A DNA stretch of 64,000 nucleotides from Phycisphaerales bacterium (GTDB lineage: Bacteria; Planctomycetota; Phycisphaerae; Phycisphaerales; UBA1924): positions 124,001-188,000 of the forward strand of contig JADLFW010000040.1 of NCBI GenBank assembly GCA_020849615.1, read 5' to 3'. The position numbers were made by a program, and so were the translations under genes. The notes beneath the pieces are model-generated. The model was given only the letters and a program-made list of their open reading frames with translations, ran no database searches and was not told the origin of the DNA. Shown piece by piece: positions 17,053-26,673 of the stretch. Position 1 is the stretch's first letter; each line of letters opens with the position of its first letter.

Positions 17053-18672
17053 ATGCGCCGCGGGATTTCCCTCGCCAACAAGTGTCTGCTGCTCTTCGGC
17101 GGCGCGATCGTGCTGATCATCGTCGCGTCGTCGTCGGGGCCGTTTCTGCGGATGAACGCGCTGGTGGATGATGGGCAGCTGGAGCTGTCGCGGGAGATGG
17201 TGGGGATGTGGGAGCGGCTGGACCGCGAGTCCAGGGGGGCGGTGATCGCCCCCAGGCCCGACGGCTCGGTCGAGCACGCCGGCATCACGGCCCGGCGCGT
17301 GGAGGCGGCGGACCTCGAAGTGGCCGCCGCCTCCGATCCGTTCCTGGCCCGGGCCGTGGAGAAGTTCCGGGATGACCCGCAGCTGGTCGATTACCAGTCG
17401 GCGCGGTGGAAGGGCACGACGAGGGACTACCGCTACGCCAAGGCGATCCGCTCGCCGCAGTCGCGGGCGATCACCTCGGTCCTGCTGCTCGACCGCCAGC
17501 CGTTCGCCGCGACCCGGCTGCTGATGATCAACGCGTTCTACCTGCTGGCCGCGGGCATGGTGGTGCTGGCGCTGGCCGTGCTGGTGTTCTACGAGATCAC
17601 CCACCGGCTGATCCTCAGCCCGGTGCGGCAGCTGCGCCGCACGGCCGAGCGGGTGCGCGAGGGCGACCTGGCCATCCGCTCCGACATCTCGACGGGTGAT
17701 GAGTTCCAGGAGCTGGCCGAGACCTTCAACAGCATGCTCACCGACCTGCAGTCCTCGCAGGAGCAGCTCCGCGGCATCAACACCGCCCTGGACCTCAAGC
17801 TCAACGAGCTGGCCCAGACCAACGTGGCGCTGTTCGAGGCCGCCAAACTCAAGGGCGACTTCCTGGCCAGCGTCAGCCACGAGCTGCGGACTCCCTTGAA
17901 CTCGATCATCGGCTTCGCCGAGCTGCTGCTGGAGATCGCCCGGGGCGAGGCCCAGTCGGCCGAGCCGCCCGCCGCCGTCGCCAAGCGCATCCGCTACAAC
18001 GAGAACATCGTCAACGCGGGCCGCAACCTGCTGGAAATGATCAACTCGCTGCTCGAGATGGCCAAGATCGAGGCGGGCAAGACCGAAGTCCACGTCGCGC
18101 GCATGGTCGGCCGCGAGGCCTGCGACGGCCTCGCGGGTCTCATCCACCCCCTCGCCGAGCGCAAGGGCATCGCCGTCAAGCTCGAGATCGGCGATGATGT
18201 TCCGGTCGTCGCGACTGACATCAAGAAGTTCCGCCAGATCGTCTTCAACTTCCTCTCCAACGCCGTCAAGTTCACCGAGCCCCTGGAGAAGACGGGCCGG
18301 CCGGGCCAGGTGATCCTCCGCGCCGAGCGCCTGCTGGGCGGCGCCGATACCGTCGACGAGCGCGTCCGCGTCAGCGTCATCGACAACGGTCCCGGCATCC
18401 CCCCCGAGCAGCAGCGCATCGTCTTCGAGAAGTTCCGCCAGCTCGACACGGGCCACACCCGCGAGCACACCGGCACCGGGCTGGGCCTGGCCATCTGCAA
18501 GGAGCTCGCCAACATCCTCCAGGCCGAGATCCAGCTCGTCAGCGACCTCGGCCGCGGCTCGATGTTCAGCCTCATCCTGCCCCTCCGGCTCGACCCCACC
18601 GCCACCGCCGAGTCCCAGCTCGAAGCCCGCTTCAAGGGCGCGCTCGCGGGCCGGGCCTCGTGGGCCTCTTGA
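17053..18672 (+). CDS. membrane sensor histidine kinase, orphan
   Basis: 539-residue two-component sensor. Membrane helix 1 (LLLFGGAIVLIIVASSS) is followed by a periplasmic region of about 130 residues resembling the DUF3365/Tll0287-like sensor domain. Helix 2 (LLAAGMVVLALAVLVFY) ends near residue 180, then comes a HAMP domain (SPVRQLRRTAERVREGDL). The dimerisation domain has the phospho-acceptor His near residue 276 in SVSHELRTPLNSIIGFAELL. The ATPase domain shows the N box NFLSNAVKFT, the G1 box DNGPGIP and the G2 box GTGLGLAICKELA. No response regulator gene adjoins it, so the partner is unknown. It is divergent from miaB. Confidence 0.93.
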   Translation: MRRGISLANKCLLLFGGAIVLIIVASSSGPFLRMNALVDDGQLELSREMVGMWERLDRESRGAVIAPRPDGSVEHAGITARRVEAADLEVAAASDPFLARAVEKFRDDPQLVDYQSARWKGTTRDYRYAKAIRSPQSRAITSVLLLDRQPFAATRLLMINAFYLLAAGMVVLALAVLVFYEITHRLILSPVRQLRRTAERVREGDLAIRSDISTGDEFQELAETFNSMLTDLQSSQEQLRGINTALDLKLNELAQTNVALFEAAKLKGDFLASVSHELRTPLNSIIGFAELLLEIARGEAQSAEPPAAVAKRIRYNENIVNAGRNLLEMINSLLEMAKIEAGKTEVHVARMVGREACDGLAGLIHPLAERKGIAVKLEIGDDVPVVATDIKKFRQIVFNFLSNAVKFTEPLEKTGRPGQVILRAERLLGGADTVDERVRVSVIDNGPGIPPEQQRIVFEKFRQLDTGHTREHTGTGLGLAICKELANILQAEIQLVSDLGRGSMFSLILPLRLDPTATAESQLEARFKGALAGRASWAS

Positions 18673-18674
18673 GT

Positions 18675-19145
18675 TCAGGTTGCCCGGATCGGCGCCACCG
18701 ATTCGTGGTGCCGCACAACCGCGACCCGGCCGCCGGCCAGCCATTCCACCGCCACCGCGTCGATCCGCATCGGCCGCCCCTCCCAGCCGTTGGCCCGGGC
18801 CAGCCACCGGCCGATCGCGGCCAGCTTGCGGCGCTTGTCGGCGGTGATCGAATCCTCCGGGCGGTAGTGGGGGACCGTGCCATCCGCGGGCAGGACGCGC
18901 GATTTGACCTCGACAAGGACGACCGTGGCCCGGTCGGGCGCCAGACATACCAGGTCGGCCTCGCCGATCGCGAGGCGGACGTTGCGCTGGATGATGCGGA
19001 ATCCCTGCTTCTTCAAATACGAGGCCGCGGCCCGCTCGCCTCTGAGCCCCAGGTCGCGCCGCCCGGCATCCCCGCCCGGCATGGCCCGTCCCAGGCCCAG
19101 CGCAGCGCGCAGCCGGGCCTTGAGACTGCGCCAGCGGCCGCTCAT
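18675..19145 (-). CDS. YraN family protein (UPF0102, endonuclease fold)
   Basis: 156-residue protein with the nuclease-like core of UPF0102: GLRGERAAASYLKKQGF, then NVRLAIGEADLVCLA and VVLVEVKSR, which supply the E, D and E-x-K residues typical of the restriction-endonuclease fold. The molecular role of the family is not established. Its ATG overlaps the stop of the upstream SurA-like gene by 3 nt, indicating translational coupling. It converges on the histidine kinase gene with 2 bp between stops. Confidence 0.88.
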   Translation of the reverse strand: MSGRWRSLKARLRAALGLGRAMPGGDAGRRDLGLRGERAAASYLKKQGFRIIQRNVRLAIGEADLVCLAPDRATVVLVEVKSRVLPADGTVPHYRPEDSITADKRRKLAAIGRWLARANGWEGRPMRIDAVAVEWLAGGRVAVVRHHESVAPIRAT

Positions 19146-20524
19146 TTCAGGCGTGACCTGGGCGTTTGCGCGGCCGTTTCTGCGGGTGCCGTCGTCCCCG
19201 CCGTGACGGGGGGAACCCCGCCCGGCAGGTACCGCTCCGCCGCGATCGCCAGCAGCCGCTGCGTCATCTCATCCACATCCGTGATGCTGGCCTGCGCCTT
19301 CATGCGCGCGACGTACTTCTTTCGCTTGTAATCGGACTTTCCCTCGCGGATCGCCCGCTCGATCATCAGCTGGGCCTGGAAGAGGCTCATGCTCTCGCTG
19401 TCAACCTTCTCCAGGTAGATCCACGCGCTCGTCGAGCCCCACGGCAGCGGGCCCGCCCACTGGCCCGGCTTCAGGGTCCTTGCGGCCTCGTTCAGCTTCT
19501 CCGGGCCGAAGAACTCGCCCTTGGCGAAGTCGCCCTTGACATCGCGTACCTCGATCCCCGCATCGGCCCGTTTCCACTCGTTCTCGGGCGATGCCGCCAG
19601 GGTGAGGAAATCAGCCCCCCCGGCGAGCGAGGATTTGACGGCCTCGATCGTCTCGGTCTTGCTGTTGCTGATGCGGATGATGTGGAAGTAGGCCTTGGGC
19701 GGCGGGTTCCACTTGTCGTAGTTCCGCTCGTAGGACTGGCGGATCTCGCGCCAGCTCACCACCGTCTTGCTGTTGATCTGCTCGTTGAGTTGGTGGCGGA
19801 TGAGGGCTTCCTGCTCGCGGGTGCGGAGCCACTGTTCCTCGTTGACACCCTCCGATTCGTACAGCTTCTTGTTGGCGGCGGCCCGGCTGCCGCGGTTCTC
19901 GCTGTAGAGGTTGGCCCGCACATCCTCGAGGAACGCGAAGAAGCCCTGGCGCTGCTCGGGGGTCAGCGATTCCCGGGCCTCGGCCATCAGCAGTTCGTTC
20001 TCGATCTGGGTCTCGAGCTCGCGGCGGATCTCCTTTTCCGCGAACTCCATCCACGCGGCGGGCTTCAGCTTCTTGCCCTCGGCCGTGAAGCGGTCGGCCA
20101 TCGGCGCCAGGAAGTCCATCGCGTAGACGGGCCGGCCGTTGATATCCCCGACCTTGGCCTGCACCAGCCTGGGCGATTCGACGGGCCCGGCATCCGAGGC
20201 CGACATCTCCGGCGGCCCGATCTTCGCCGAAACATCGATGATCCCGTCCGACGCCGCCACCGGGCCCGTGCGGTCCACCGCGGGCGCGGGCCTGGACTGC
20301 GCGGATGGAGCCTGAGGCTGCGCAGACTCTGGGGGCATCACCCCCGCCGCGACCGGAGCTTCCCCGGACACGAAGTCGCCCGGCTTCACCGCCGTCGCCT
20401 TGCGGGATGAACCACCCCCGCAGCCCATCCCCGCCAGCCCGACGGCCACACCCGCCGCCATCGCCAGCGCGACAGTCCGGGCCCGGGATCCGCCGACTGG
20501 CCGCACCCGCCGATGATCCTTCAT
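19142..20524 (-). CDS. SurA/PpiC-like peptidyl-prolyl isomerase lipoprotein
   Basis: 460-residue lipoprotein: signal peptide with lipobox LAGMGC, acylated Cys near residue 35. A Pro/Ala-rich linker is followed by the SurA-type sequence KVGDINGRPVYAMDFLAPM, a helical region (LLMAEARESLTPEQRQGF) and a parvulin-like part (PPKAYFHIIRISNSKTETIE; ADFLTLAAS; GEFFGPEKLNEAARTLKPGQWAGPL). It probably assists folding of exported or outer-membrane proteins, as SurA does; isomerase activity is inferred from family only. The start is ATG at 20524 with GGAG upstream; a far longer open frame in the same phase (to 21526) is not the gene. yraN follows with a coupled start. Confidence 0.82.
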   Translation of the reverse strand: MKDHRRVRPVGGSRARTVALAMAAGVAVGLAGMGCGGGSSRKATAVKPGDFVSGEAPVAAGVMPPESAQPQAPSAQSRPAPAVDRTGPVAASDGIIDVSAKIGPPEMSASDAGPVESPRLVQAKVGDINGRPVYAMDFLAPMADRFTAEGKKLKPAAWMEFAEKEIRRELETQIENELLMAEARESLTPEQRQGFFAFLEDVRANLYSENRGSRAAANKKLYESEGVNEEQWLRTREQEALIRHQLNEQINSKTVVSWREIRQSYERNYDKWNPPPKAYFHIIRISNSKTETIEAVKSSLAGGADFLTLAASPENEWKRADAGIEVRDVKGDFAKGEFFGPEKLNEAARTLKPGQWAGPLPWGSTSAWIYLEKVDSESMSLFQAQLMIERAIREGKSDYKRKKYVARMKAQASITDVDEMTQRLLAIAAERYLPGGVPPVTAGTTAPAETAAQTPRSRLK

Positions 20525-20565
20525 CACGCGCTTCTCCCCGCCCCGGGCAGCGCCCGGCCGACGGC

Positions 20566-20571
20566 TAGAAT
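20566..20571 (+). promoter_or_regulatory. -10 element of the DUF1844 gene
   Basis: TAGAAT lies 46 nt upstream of the ATG at 20618. The transcript therefore has a leader of about 40 nt, which carries AGGA 7 nt before the start. This contrasts with the leaderless genes. Confidence 0.55.
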
Positions 20572-20617
20572 CCACCACGTCCGATCCTTCGCCCGGGCCG
20601 CCTACCCAGGAACTCGC

Positions 20618-21154
20618 ATGGCCGACGCCGAACAACCCAAGATTATCATCGATACCGACTGGAAGTCGCAGGCCCAGGCCGAGAAGGAACGCCTCGCCTC
20701 CGCCGCCAAGCCCGCCGCCCCGGCTTCCGCCGGGCCTGCCGCCGGGCACGACAGCATCCCCGGCGCCCCGGGCCAGCGGGCTCCCGGCGAGGGCGTCCGC
20801 TTCGAGGACCTCGTCGGGCTCCTCACGACCCAGGCCCTGTCCTTCATGGGAGCCTACCCCGACCCCCGCACGGGCCAGGCCGTCGTATCCCTCGAACTCG
20901 CCAAGCTCCACATCGATCTGCTCGGCGTGCTCGAGCAGAAAACCAAGGGCAACCTCGCCGAGGCCGAGCAGAAGATGCTCACCCAGACCGTCCACGAGCT
21001 GCGTCTCGAGTTCGTCGACCTGACCAAGGCCATCTCGGCGGCCATCCAGCAGGGCAAGATCTCCCCGGCCCAGGCCGGCGCCATGGGGGCCGGTTCCCTC
21101 GCCGGGCCCGGCATCGCCGTCCCGCCCCCGCCCGCCGGGCCCGCCGCGGGCTGA
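20618..21154 (+). CDS. DUF1844 domain-containing protein
   Basis: 178-residue soluble protein. Residues 1-60 are Ala/Lys/Pro-rich and start MADAEQPKIIIDTDWKSQAQAEKE. The DUF1844 core follows: FEDLVGLLTTQALSFMGAYPDP, then LELAKLHIDLLGVLEQKTKGNL and EQKMLTQTVHELRLEFVDL, ending in a Gly/Pro-rich tail. The family is widespread in planctomycetes and other phyla and has no known function. It stands alone, divergent from the SurA-like lipoprotein and 145 bp before sdhC. Confidence 0.85.
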   Translation: MADAEQPKIIIDTDWKSQAQAEKERLASAAKPAAPASAGPAAGHDSIPGAPGQRAPGEGVRFEDLVGLLTTQALSFMGAYPDPRTGQAVVSLELAKLHIDLLGVLEQKTKGNLAEAEQKMLTQTVHELRLEFVDLTKAISAAIQQGKISPAQAGAMGAGSLAGPGIAVPPPPAGPAAG

Positions 21155-21248
21155 AACGGGCCGGGCCTGAGACCGGGTCGCACGCCATCGCCGCTCGCGT
21201 TTGCCCCGCCGAACTTCCGCCCGCATCGCCGATCCCTCCCGCGGCGAA

Positions 21249-21254
21249 TACCAT
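21249..21254 (+). promoter_or_regulatory. putative -10 element of sdhCAB
   Basis: TACCAT lies 45 nt upstream of the GTG start of sdhC. It fits the -10 consensus seen elsewhere in the window but with an ordinary leader, in which AAAGG lies 8-9 nt before the GTG. Confidence 0.45.
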
Positions 21255-21299
21255 TGGGCCCATCGGGTGTTCCTGTCGCCCGCCGAAAGGTGTGTCCAC

Positions 21300-22148
21300 G
21301 TGGGAAAGACCATCGGATTTCTCGAACGGAACCACTTCCTCCTCCGCCGCCTCCATTCGCTCACGGGCATCATCCCGATCGGCGCGTTCCTGATCGTCCA
21401 CCTGACGACCAACTCGTCGATCGTGTGGGGCGCCATCAACGCCCAGAAGGGTGACACGCCGCTGGCCCGGGGCGTGAACACCTTCCAGCACGAAGTGGCG
21501 TTCATCCACTCGCTGCCGTTCCTCATCCTGATCGAGGTCTTCGGCCTGTGGCTGCCGATCGCGTTCCACGCGGTGCTGGGTGTGTACTACGCCCGGACCG
21601 GCAGTATGAACACGGCCCGGTATCCCTATCAGGGCAACCGACGCTATGCGCTGCAGCGGCTCAGCGGGTACGCCGGCATTCTCTTCATCTTCTATCACGT
21701 CGCCACGCTCCGCTGGGGCTGGACCTGGCTGCCCTACAGCAGCATCTTCAACGCCCGCAACGCCGCATCGACGACCGCGCTGGCCCTCCAGGGCGGCACG
21801 GAAGGGCTGCAGTTCGACGGGGTGGTCGTGTCGCTGTCCTACATGATCGGCGTCAGCCTCCTGGTCTTCCACTTCGCCAACGGACTATGGACCGCCGCCA
21901 TCACCTGGGGCCTCACCGTCTCCGCCGCGGCCCAGCGTCGCTGGGGATACATCTGCGCCACCCTGGGAGTGGTGCTCATGGCGATGGCCTGGATGAGCGT
22001 GATCGGCTTCGCCACCCTCAACGCCGCGGACGCCACCCGCATCGAGATCGGGACGCCATCCACGCACGCCGGTCGCGGCGCTGAACTCGCCCCTGAACTG
22101 ACCAGCACCCAGCCCGGGCCCGACGCCCGGACCCCCAAGGCGGAGTGA
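21300..22148 (+). CDS. sdhC: succinate dehydrogenase cytochrome b subunit
   Basis: 282-residue membrane anchor of the single-subunit (B. subtilis-like) type. Five hydrophobic helices can be followed, starting RRLHSLTGIIPIGAFLIVHLT (His residues suited to heme b), then FLILIEVFGLWLPIAFHAVLGVYY, YAGILFIFYHVATLRW, SYMIGVSLLVFHFANGLWTA and YICATLGVVLMAMAWMSVIGF. The GTG at 21300 is chosen because the protein then starts VGKTIGFLERNHFLLRRLHS, as homologs do; an upstream ATG-like extension has no family support. sdhA begins 1 bp after the stop. Confidence 0.92.
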   Translation: MGKTIGFLERNHFLLRRLHSLTGIIPIGAFLIVHLTTNSSIVWGAINAQKGDTPLARGVNTFQHEVAFIHSLPFLILIEVFGLWLPIAFHAVLGVYYARTGSMNTARYPYQGNRRYALQRLSGYAGILFIFYHVATLRWGWTWLPYSSIFNARNAASTTALALQGGTEGLQFDGVVVSLSYMIGVSLLVFHFANGLWTAAITWGLTVSAAAQRRWGYICATLGVVLMAMAWMSVIGFATLNAADATRIEIGTPSTHAGRGAELAPELTSTQPGPDARTPKAE

Positions 22149-22149
22149 T

Positions 22150-24120
22150 ATGAGCCAGCATCGCGTCATCGTCGTCGGAGGTGGGCTGGCCGGTCTGGCC
22201 GCCGCGGCCCGGGTCGCCGAGGCCGGGCTGCCCGTCGATCTCTTCTCCCTGGTCCCCGTGAAGCGGTCGCACTCGGTGTGCGCCCAGGGCGGGATCAACG
22301 CCTGCAACGAGGTGGCCCGGCAGCAGGGCTACAGCGAGTACGAGCACTTCGACGAGACCATCTACGGCGGCGACTTCCTCGCCGACCAGCACCCGGTGCT
22401 GGAGATGGCCAACATGGCCCCGCGCATCATCGACCTGCTCGACCGCATGGGGGTGCCCTTCAACCGCACCTCCGAGGGCCAGCGCGACCTGCGGCTCTTC
22501 GGCGGCTCGCTCTTCAAGCGCACGCACTTCGCCGGCGCGACCACGGGCCAGCAGCTGCTCTACGCCCTCGATGAGCAGGTCCGCCGCGGCGAGAGCGAGG
22601 GCAAGATCACCAAGTACGAGTTCTGGGAGTTCCTGTGGCCCGTGCAGCACGACGGCCGCTGCGTCGGCATCGTCGCCCAGGACATGCGGACGATGCAGAT
22701 CCGCGCCTTCCGCGCCGATGCGGTGGTGATGGCCACCGGCGGCTGCGGGCTGGTCTTCGGCAAGAGCACCAACTCGATCATCTGCACCGGCGCCGCCGCG
22801 GCCCGGTGCTACCAGGCCGGCGTGTGGTACGCCAACCCGGAGATGATCCAGGTCCACCCGACGGCGATCCCCGGCGCCGACAAGCTCCGCCTGATGTCCG
22901 AGTCCGCCCGCGGCGAGGGCGGGCGCGTGTGGGTGCCGCGGAAGAAGGGCGACAGCCGCCCGCCGCACGACATCCCCGAGCCCGAGCGCTGGTATTTCCT
23001 CGAGGAGAAGTACCCCGCCTACGGGAACATCGTGCCCCGCGACATCGCCACCCGCGAGATCTTCGATGTCTGTGTCAACCAGGGCATGGGAGTCGACGGC
23101 AAGAACCAGGTCTACCTCGACCTGTCCCACATGGACGCCGACTACCTCACCCGCAAGCTGGGAGGCATCCTGGAAATTTATGAGAAGTTCGTGGGTGAGG
23201 ACCCCCGCCACGTCCCCATGAAGATCTTCCCCGCCGTGCACTACAGCATGGGCGGTCTGTGGACGCAGTACGTCAAGGGCAGCTACGCGCCCGCCGCGCC
23301 CCTCCCCAAGCACAAGTCGGGCGCGCGCCCGCCGCTGGGCGCCGAGCCGGGCCAGGGCATGCAGCCCGGCGCGCCCACCAACATGATGACCAACATGCCC
23401 GGGCTCTACGCCTTCGGCGAGGTCAACTTCGCCTACCACGGCGCTAACCGCCTGGGCGCCAACGCCCTCCTCTCCTGCATCTTCGACGGCGTCTTCTGCG
23501 GCCAGTCCGTCGTCAACTTCGTCCGCGACGGCGCCCCGGGCAAGGCGCCCGCCGCCGGGCTGCCCGCCGGGCCTTACGACCAGGTCGTCCAGGGTGAAAG
23601 CGACAAGGTCGCCCGCCTGCTCTCCAGCGTTTCGAAGGGCGCCGCCGATCCGGCCACCAACCCCTACATCATCGGCATGGAGCTCGGCGAGGAGATGACC
23701 GCGGCCTGCACCGTGGTGCGGACGGGCCCGCGCCTCGAGCAGTGCCTCCGCAAGATCGCCGACTTCCGCCAGCGCTACGCCGCCGCGGTGCTCGCCGACG
23801 ATGCCGCGTGGTCGAACCAGGCGCTGGGCTACGCCCGGGCCGTCGGCGACATGATCGCCCTCGCGGAGGCCATCGCCAAGGGCGCGCTGACGCGGTGCGA
23901 GAGCCGCGGCGCTCACTACCGCACCGATTTCCCCGAGCGCGATGACGCCCGCTTCATGAAGACCACCGTGGCCCGCTGCGACGCCGCCGGCGGCTCGTCG
24001 CTCACCCTCGAACCCATCGACGCCTCGCTCATCGCCCCGACTGCCCGGACCTACGGCAAGAAGGACGACGCCCACGGCAAGAAGGATGCTCCCAAGGCCG
24101 CCATGGCCGGCGTCTCCTGA
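22150..24120 (+). CDS. sdhA: succinate dehydrogenase flavoprotein subunit
   Basis: 656-residue catalytic subunit oxidising succinate to fumarate in the TCA cycle at the inner membrane. The FAD dinucleotide fold is VVGGGLAGLAAAARVAE at residues about 8-24. RSHSVCAQGGINA includes the His that carries covalent FAD. HPTAIPG and SARGEGGRVWV provide active-site residues, and MGGLWTQY and GANRLGANALLSCIFDG are conserved. Overall it follows the Bacillus/epsilon-type SdhA rather than the E. coli type. It is the middle gene of sdhCAB; a Lys/Asp/His-rich tail (YGKKDDAHGKKDAPK) ends the protein. Confidence 0.96.
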   Translation: MSQHRVIVVGGGLAGLAAAARVAEAGLPVDLFSLVPVKRSHSVCAQGGINACNEVARQQGYSEYEHFDETIYGGDFLADQHPVLEMANMAPRIIDLLDRMGVPFNRTSEGQRDLRLFGGSLFKRTHFAGATTGQQLLYALDEQVRRGESEGKITKYEFWEFLWPVQHDGRCVGIVAQDMRTMQIRAFRADAVVMATGGCGLVFGKSTNSIICTGAAAARCYQAGVWYANPEMIQVHPTAIPGADKLRLMSESARGEGGRVWVPRKKGDSRPPHDIPEPERWYFLEEKYPAYGNIVPRDIATREIFDVCVNQGMGVDGKNQVYLDLSHMDADYLTRKLGGILEIYEKFVGEDPRHVPMKIFPAVHYSMGGLWTQYVKGSYAPAAPLPKHKSGARPPLGAEPGQGMQPGAPTNMMTNMPGLYAFGEVNFAYHGANRLGANALLSCIFDGVFCGQSVVNFVRDGAPGKAPAAGLPAGPYDQVVQGESDKVARLLSSVSKGAADPATNPYIIGMELGEEMTAACTVVRTGPRLEQCLRKIADFRQRYAAAVLADDAAWSNQALGYARAVGDMIALAEAIAKGALTRCESRGAHYRTDFPERDDARFMKTTVARCDAAGGSSLTLEPIDASLIAPTARTYGKKDDAHGKKDAPKAAMAGVS

Positions 24121-24169
24121 ACCTCCCACCGCCCGCGTCAGAACCCCACGAACGCTCGGAAGCGACCCG

Positions 24170-25000
24170 ATGACCAGCCCCACCGACAACGCTCCCCATG
24201 CCCCCCGCCGCGCCGCCACGCCGGGCCGCAGCGTGATCTTCCGCATCCTCCGCGCGGACGGGCCGGGCGGGGCCCAGCGCTGGGAAGAGTTCAAGGTCCC
24301 CATCCCCGCCGGCGCCAACGTCATCTCCTGCCTCCAGTGGATCGCCGCCAACCCGGTGACCACCAGCGGCCAGCGCACCACCCCCGTCGCGTGGGATTCG
24401 GGCTGCCTCGAGGAAGTCTGCGGCGCCTGCACCATGGTCATCAACGGCAAGGTCCGCCAGTCCTGCTCCTGCCTCATCGATGAGTACGCCCCGGGCGAGG
24501 GCGATGTCATCACCCTCGAGCCAATGTCCAAGTTCCCGGTCGTGCGCGATCTGTGGGTCGACCGGTCCCGCATGTTCCACACCCTGCAGCGCATCAAGGC
24601 GTGGGTGCCCATCGACGGTACCTACGACCTGGGCCCGGGCCCGGCCGAGCGGCCCGCCGACCAGGAGACCCGCTACGTCCTCTCGACGTGCATGACGTGC
24701 GGTTGCTGCCTGGAGGCGTGCCCGCAGTACAAACTCGAGCGCGACCCCGAGAACTTCGACACCGCGTTCGTCGGCGCTGCAGCCCTGAGCCAGGCCCGGC
24801 TCTTCAACGCTCACAAGACGGGCCGGGACCTCAAGCCCGATCGTCTCGAAGCCCTGATGGGCCCGGGAGGCGTGAACGACTGCGGCAACGCCCAGAACTG
24901 CGTGCAGGTGTGCCCCAAGCACATCCCGCTCACCGAGTCGATCGCCGCTATCGGCCGCGCGGTGACCATCCACGCCTTCGCCCGGTTCTTCCGCGGCTGA
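24170..25000 (+). CDS. sdhB: succinate dehydrogenase iron-sulfur subunit
   Basis: 276-residue electron-transfer subunit. The 2Fe-2S ligands are in CLEEVCGACTMVINGKVRQSC near residues 79-99. The second domain has CMTCGCCLEACPQYK for the 4Fe-4S cluster and CGNAQNCVQVCPKHIP for the third cluster. The start is ATG at 24170, 49 bp after sdhA; an upstream in-frame extension reads back into sdhA and is not used. It completes the sdhCAB operon, with no fourth anchor subunit. Confidence 0.95.
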   Translation: MTSPTDNAPHAPRRAATPGRSVIFRILRADGPGGAQRWEEFKVPIPAGANVISCLQWIAANPVTTSGQRTTPVAWDSGCLEEVCGACTMVINGKVRQSCSCLIDEYAPGEGDVITLEPMSKFPVVRDLWVDRSRMFHTLQRIKAWVPIDGTYDLGPGPAERPADQETRYVLSTCMTCGCCLEACPQYKLERDPENFDTAFVGAAALSQARLFNAHKTGRDLKPDRLEALMGPGGVNDCGNAQNCVQVCPKHIPLTESIAAIGRAVTIHAFARFFRG

Positions 25001-25141
25001 TCGAGTTTCCGGGCGGGCGGGCCGTGGCGCTCGATGGAAAATCCGGCCCGGCCCGCAAGCGCGGCCGGGTCCACCGCGCCCCTTGCCCGCCCCGCGCCGC
25101 ACGCTCGATCACCCTCGCCGACGGGCCGATCCACTCCGGCG

Positions 25142-26644
25142 ATGAACGCGCCCACCAACCCGTCCGATAGCGCCCCTGCCTTCATTCCTGGATTCTCGGG
25201 CCACCGCGTGGTCGCCCCGACCCTCGGGTGGTGCGCACTCACCGCGACCGCGCACTCCTTGGGCGCATCCTGGCTCGCTTCGCCGGTGATGGGCATGCCC
25301 GCCGGCGTCTGGCTCATTGGGCTGGGCCTGGGCTCGCCCCACGCACTGCGAGCCGCGGCCGCCGCGGCCCGCCGACGGGCCCGCGCCCGCGAGCTGCACG
25401 CCCCGCCCGCGTGGATCCCCACCAGTCGGCGCTGGCCCGTTTCCGCGCCGGGCCGCGCGGTTGCCGATGCGATCACCTCCGGCCTCTCCCGCGCCGCCGA
25501 CCTGGCTGTACGCCGCCGGGCCCCGGGCCTGCCCACCCTTGCCGCCCTGCACGACCGCCTGCCCTGGCCCGCCCGCCCGGTCCGCATCGCCCTGGCCCTC
25601 GATGAAGCGCGGGCCGCCGCAATCATCAGCGCGCCCGGCGTCATCGAGTGCGAACTCATCCGCCAACCCTCCGCCGCCGCCGAGGACACCGAGGCCCGCG
25701 AACTGCACCGCTTCGACGCCATCGTGCAGGACGGGCCTGCCGGCCTCGTGGTCCTCACCCCGGAAGCGCCGGGCCACGAAGCCTCGTGGTACGACTGGAG
25801 CGATCAACGCCCGCTCGCCTACGCCGGCGTCTTTCCGATGCGGGTCGACTGCGGGCGGCTGTCGCTTTCGGGCCTGTCGATGCGTTCCGACCGCGATGCG
25901 GCGCTCGCCCGCGCGCTCATTGAGGCCGCGGCGATCCTGTCCCGGTCCGGCCACCGCCTCACGCTGGCCGACCGCATCCTGGGCCGGCGACCGGTCAACG
26001 AGCTCCGGTGCGACGGCGCTCCCGACGCACGCCCGGTGCTGGCCCGCGATCCCGCCGAGGCGTGCCTGAAGGACCTGATGTTCCGCGTCCAGTCGTTCGA
26101 CCTGACGACCGCGCCGACCACAGCGCAGCGCGCGGCCGCGCGGCTGGTGAGCGCGTGGCTCTCAACCCGACCCCTCGGCCCGGACTTCGATGCCGATATG
26201 GCGGCCCGGCGCCGCGGCATCGAAGCGGCGGCCCAGGTCGCCGGGGATGAGCCGGAGGTCATGCTGCGGCTGGCGGCAGTGCGCTTTGCGGCCATGGATG
26301 ATGACGGCGGCTACGACGCCCTGTGGCGGGCCGACCGCATCCTCCGCGACCGCCAGACCCTCCCGGGCAGCGACCAGTTTCTGTTCCTGCAGGCCGAGCT
26401 CGACATGGGCCCGTACGGGCCGATGACGCTGGGGCGCGCGGCGGCGGGCATCTGCCTGCTCTGCGCCACCACTCCCGTCGAACGCATCCCCTACGTCCGC
26501 GATGACCTCATCGATGACATGCGCTACAGCGGCTGGCTCGTGGGCCGCGACCAGGACCGGGCCATGCTGCTGGAGGTCTTCCGCCGCATCGAGCGCATCC
26601 GCCGCTCGGAGCGCATGGGCCTCCCGTCCGCGGCCGCGGCCTGA
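25142..26644 (+). CDS. membrane-anchored protein of unknown function
   Basis: About 500 residues, not recognised. Near the N terminus two hydrophobic stretches (VVAPTLGWCALTATAHSLGASWLA; GMPAGVWLIGLGLGS) probably form a helical hairpin. The rest is soluble and Arg/Ala-rich, with RVQSFDLTTAPTTAQRAAARLVSAWL near residue 325 and a well-ordered C-terminal half (DEPEVMLRLAAVRFAAMDDDGGYDALWRADRIL; RRIERIRRSERMGLP). The ATG at 25142 is the first start with the membrane hairpin close behind; the open frame reaches further back to 25034. Strong third-position GC supports a real gene. It follows sdhB by 141 bp and could be in the same unit. Confidence 0.65.
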   Translation: MNAPTNPSDSAPAFIPGFSGHRVVAPTLGWCALTATAHSLGASWLASPVMGMPAGVWLIGLGLGSPHALRAAAAAARRRARARELHAPPAWIPTSRRWPVSAPGRAVADAITSGLSRAADLAVRRRAPGLPTLAALHDRLPWPARPVRIALALDEARAAAIISAPGVIECELIRQPSAAAEDTEARELHRFDAIVQDGPAGLVVLTPEAPGHEASWYDWSDQRPLAYAGVFPMRVDCGRLSLSGLSMRSDRDAALARALIEAAAILSRSGHRLTLADRILGRRPVNELRCDGAPDARPVLARDPAEACLKDLMFRVQSFDLTTAPTTAQRAAARLVSAWLSTRPLGPDFDADMAARRRGIEAAAQVAGDEPEVMLRLAAVRFAAMDDDGGYDALWRADRILRDRQTLPGSDQFLFLQAELDMGPYGPMTLGRAAAGICLLCATTPVERIPYVRDDLIDDMRYSGWLVGRDQDRAMLLEVFRRIERIRRSERMGLPSAAAA

Positions 26645-26673
26645 CGCCGCGCACCTGCCACGCAACTCAGGGA

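Noticed and set aside
20525..21526. Extension of the SurA-like reading frame beyond 20524
   Set aside because: The lipoprotein signal peptide at 20524 fixes the start; the extension is antisense to the DUF1844 and sdhC genes.
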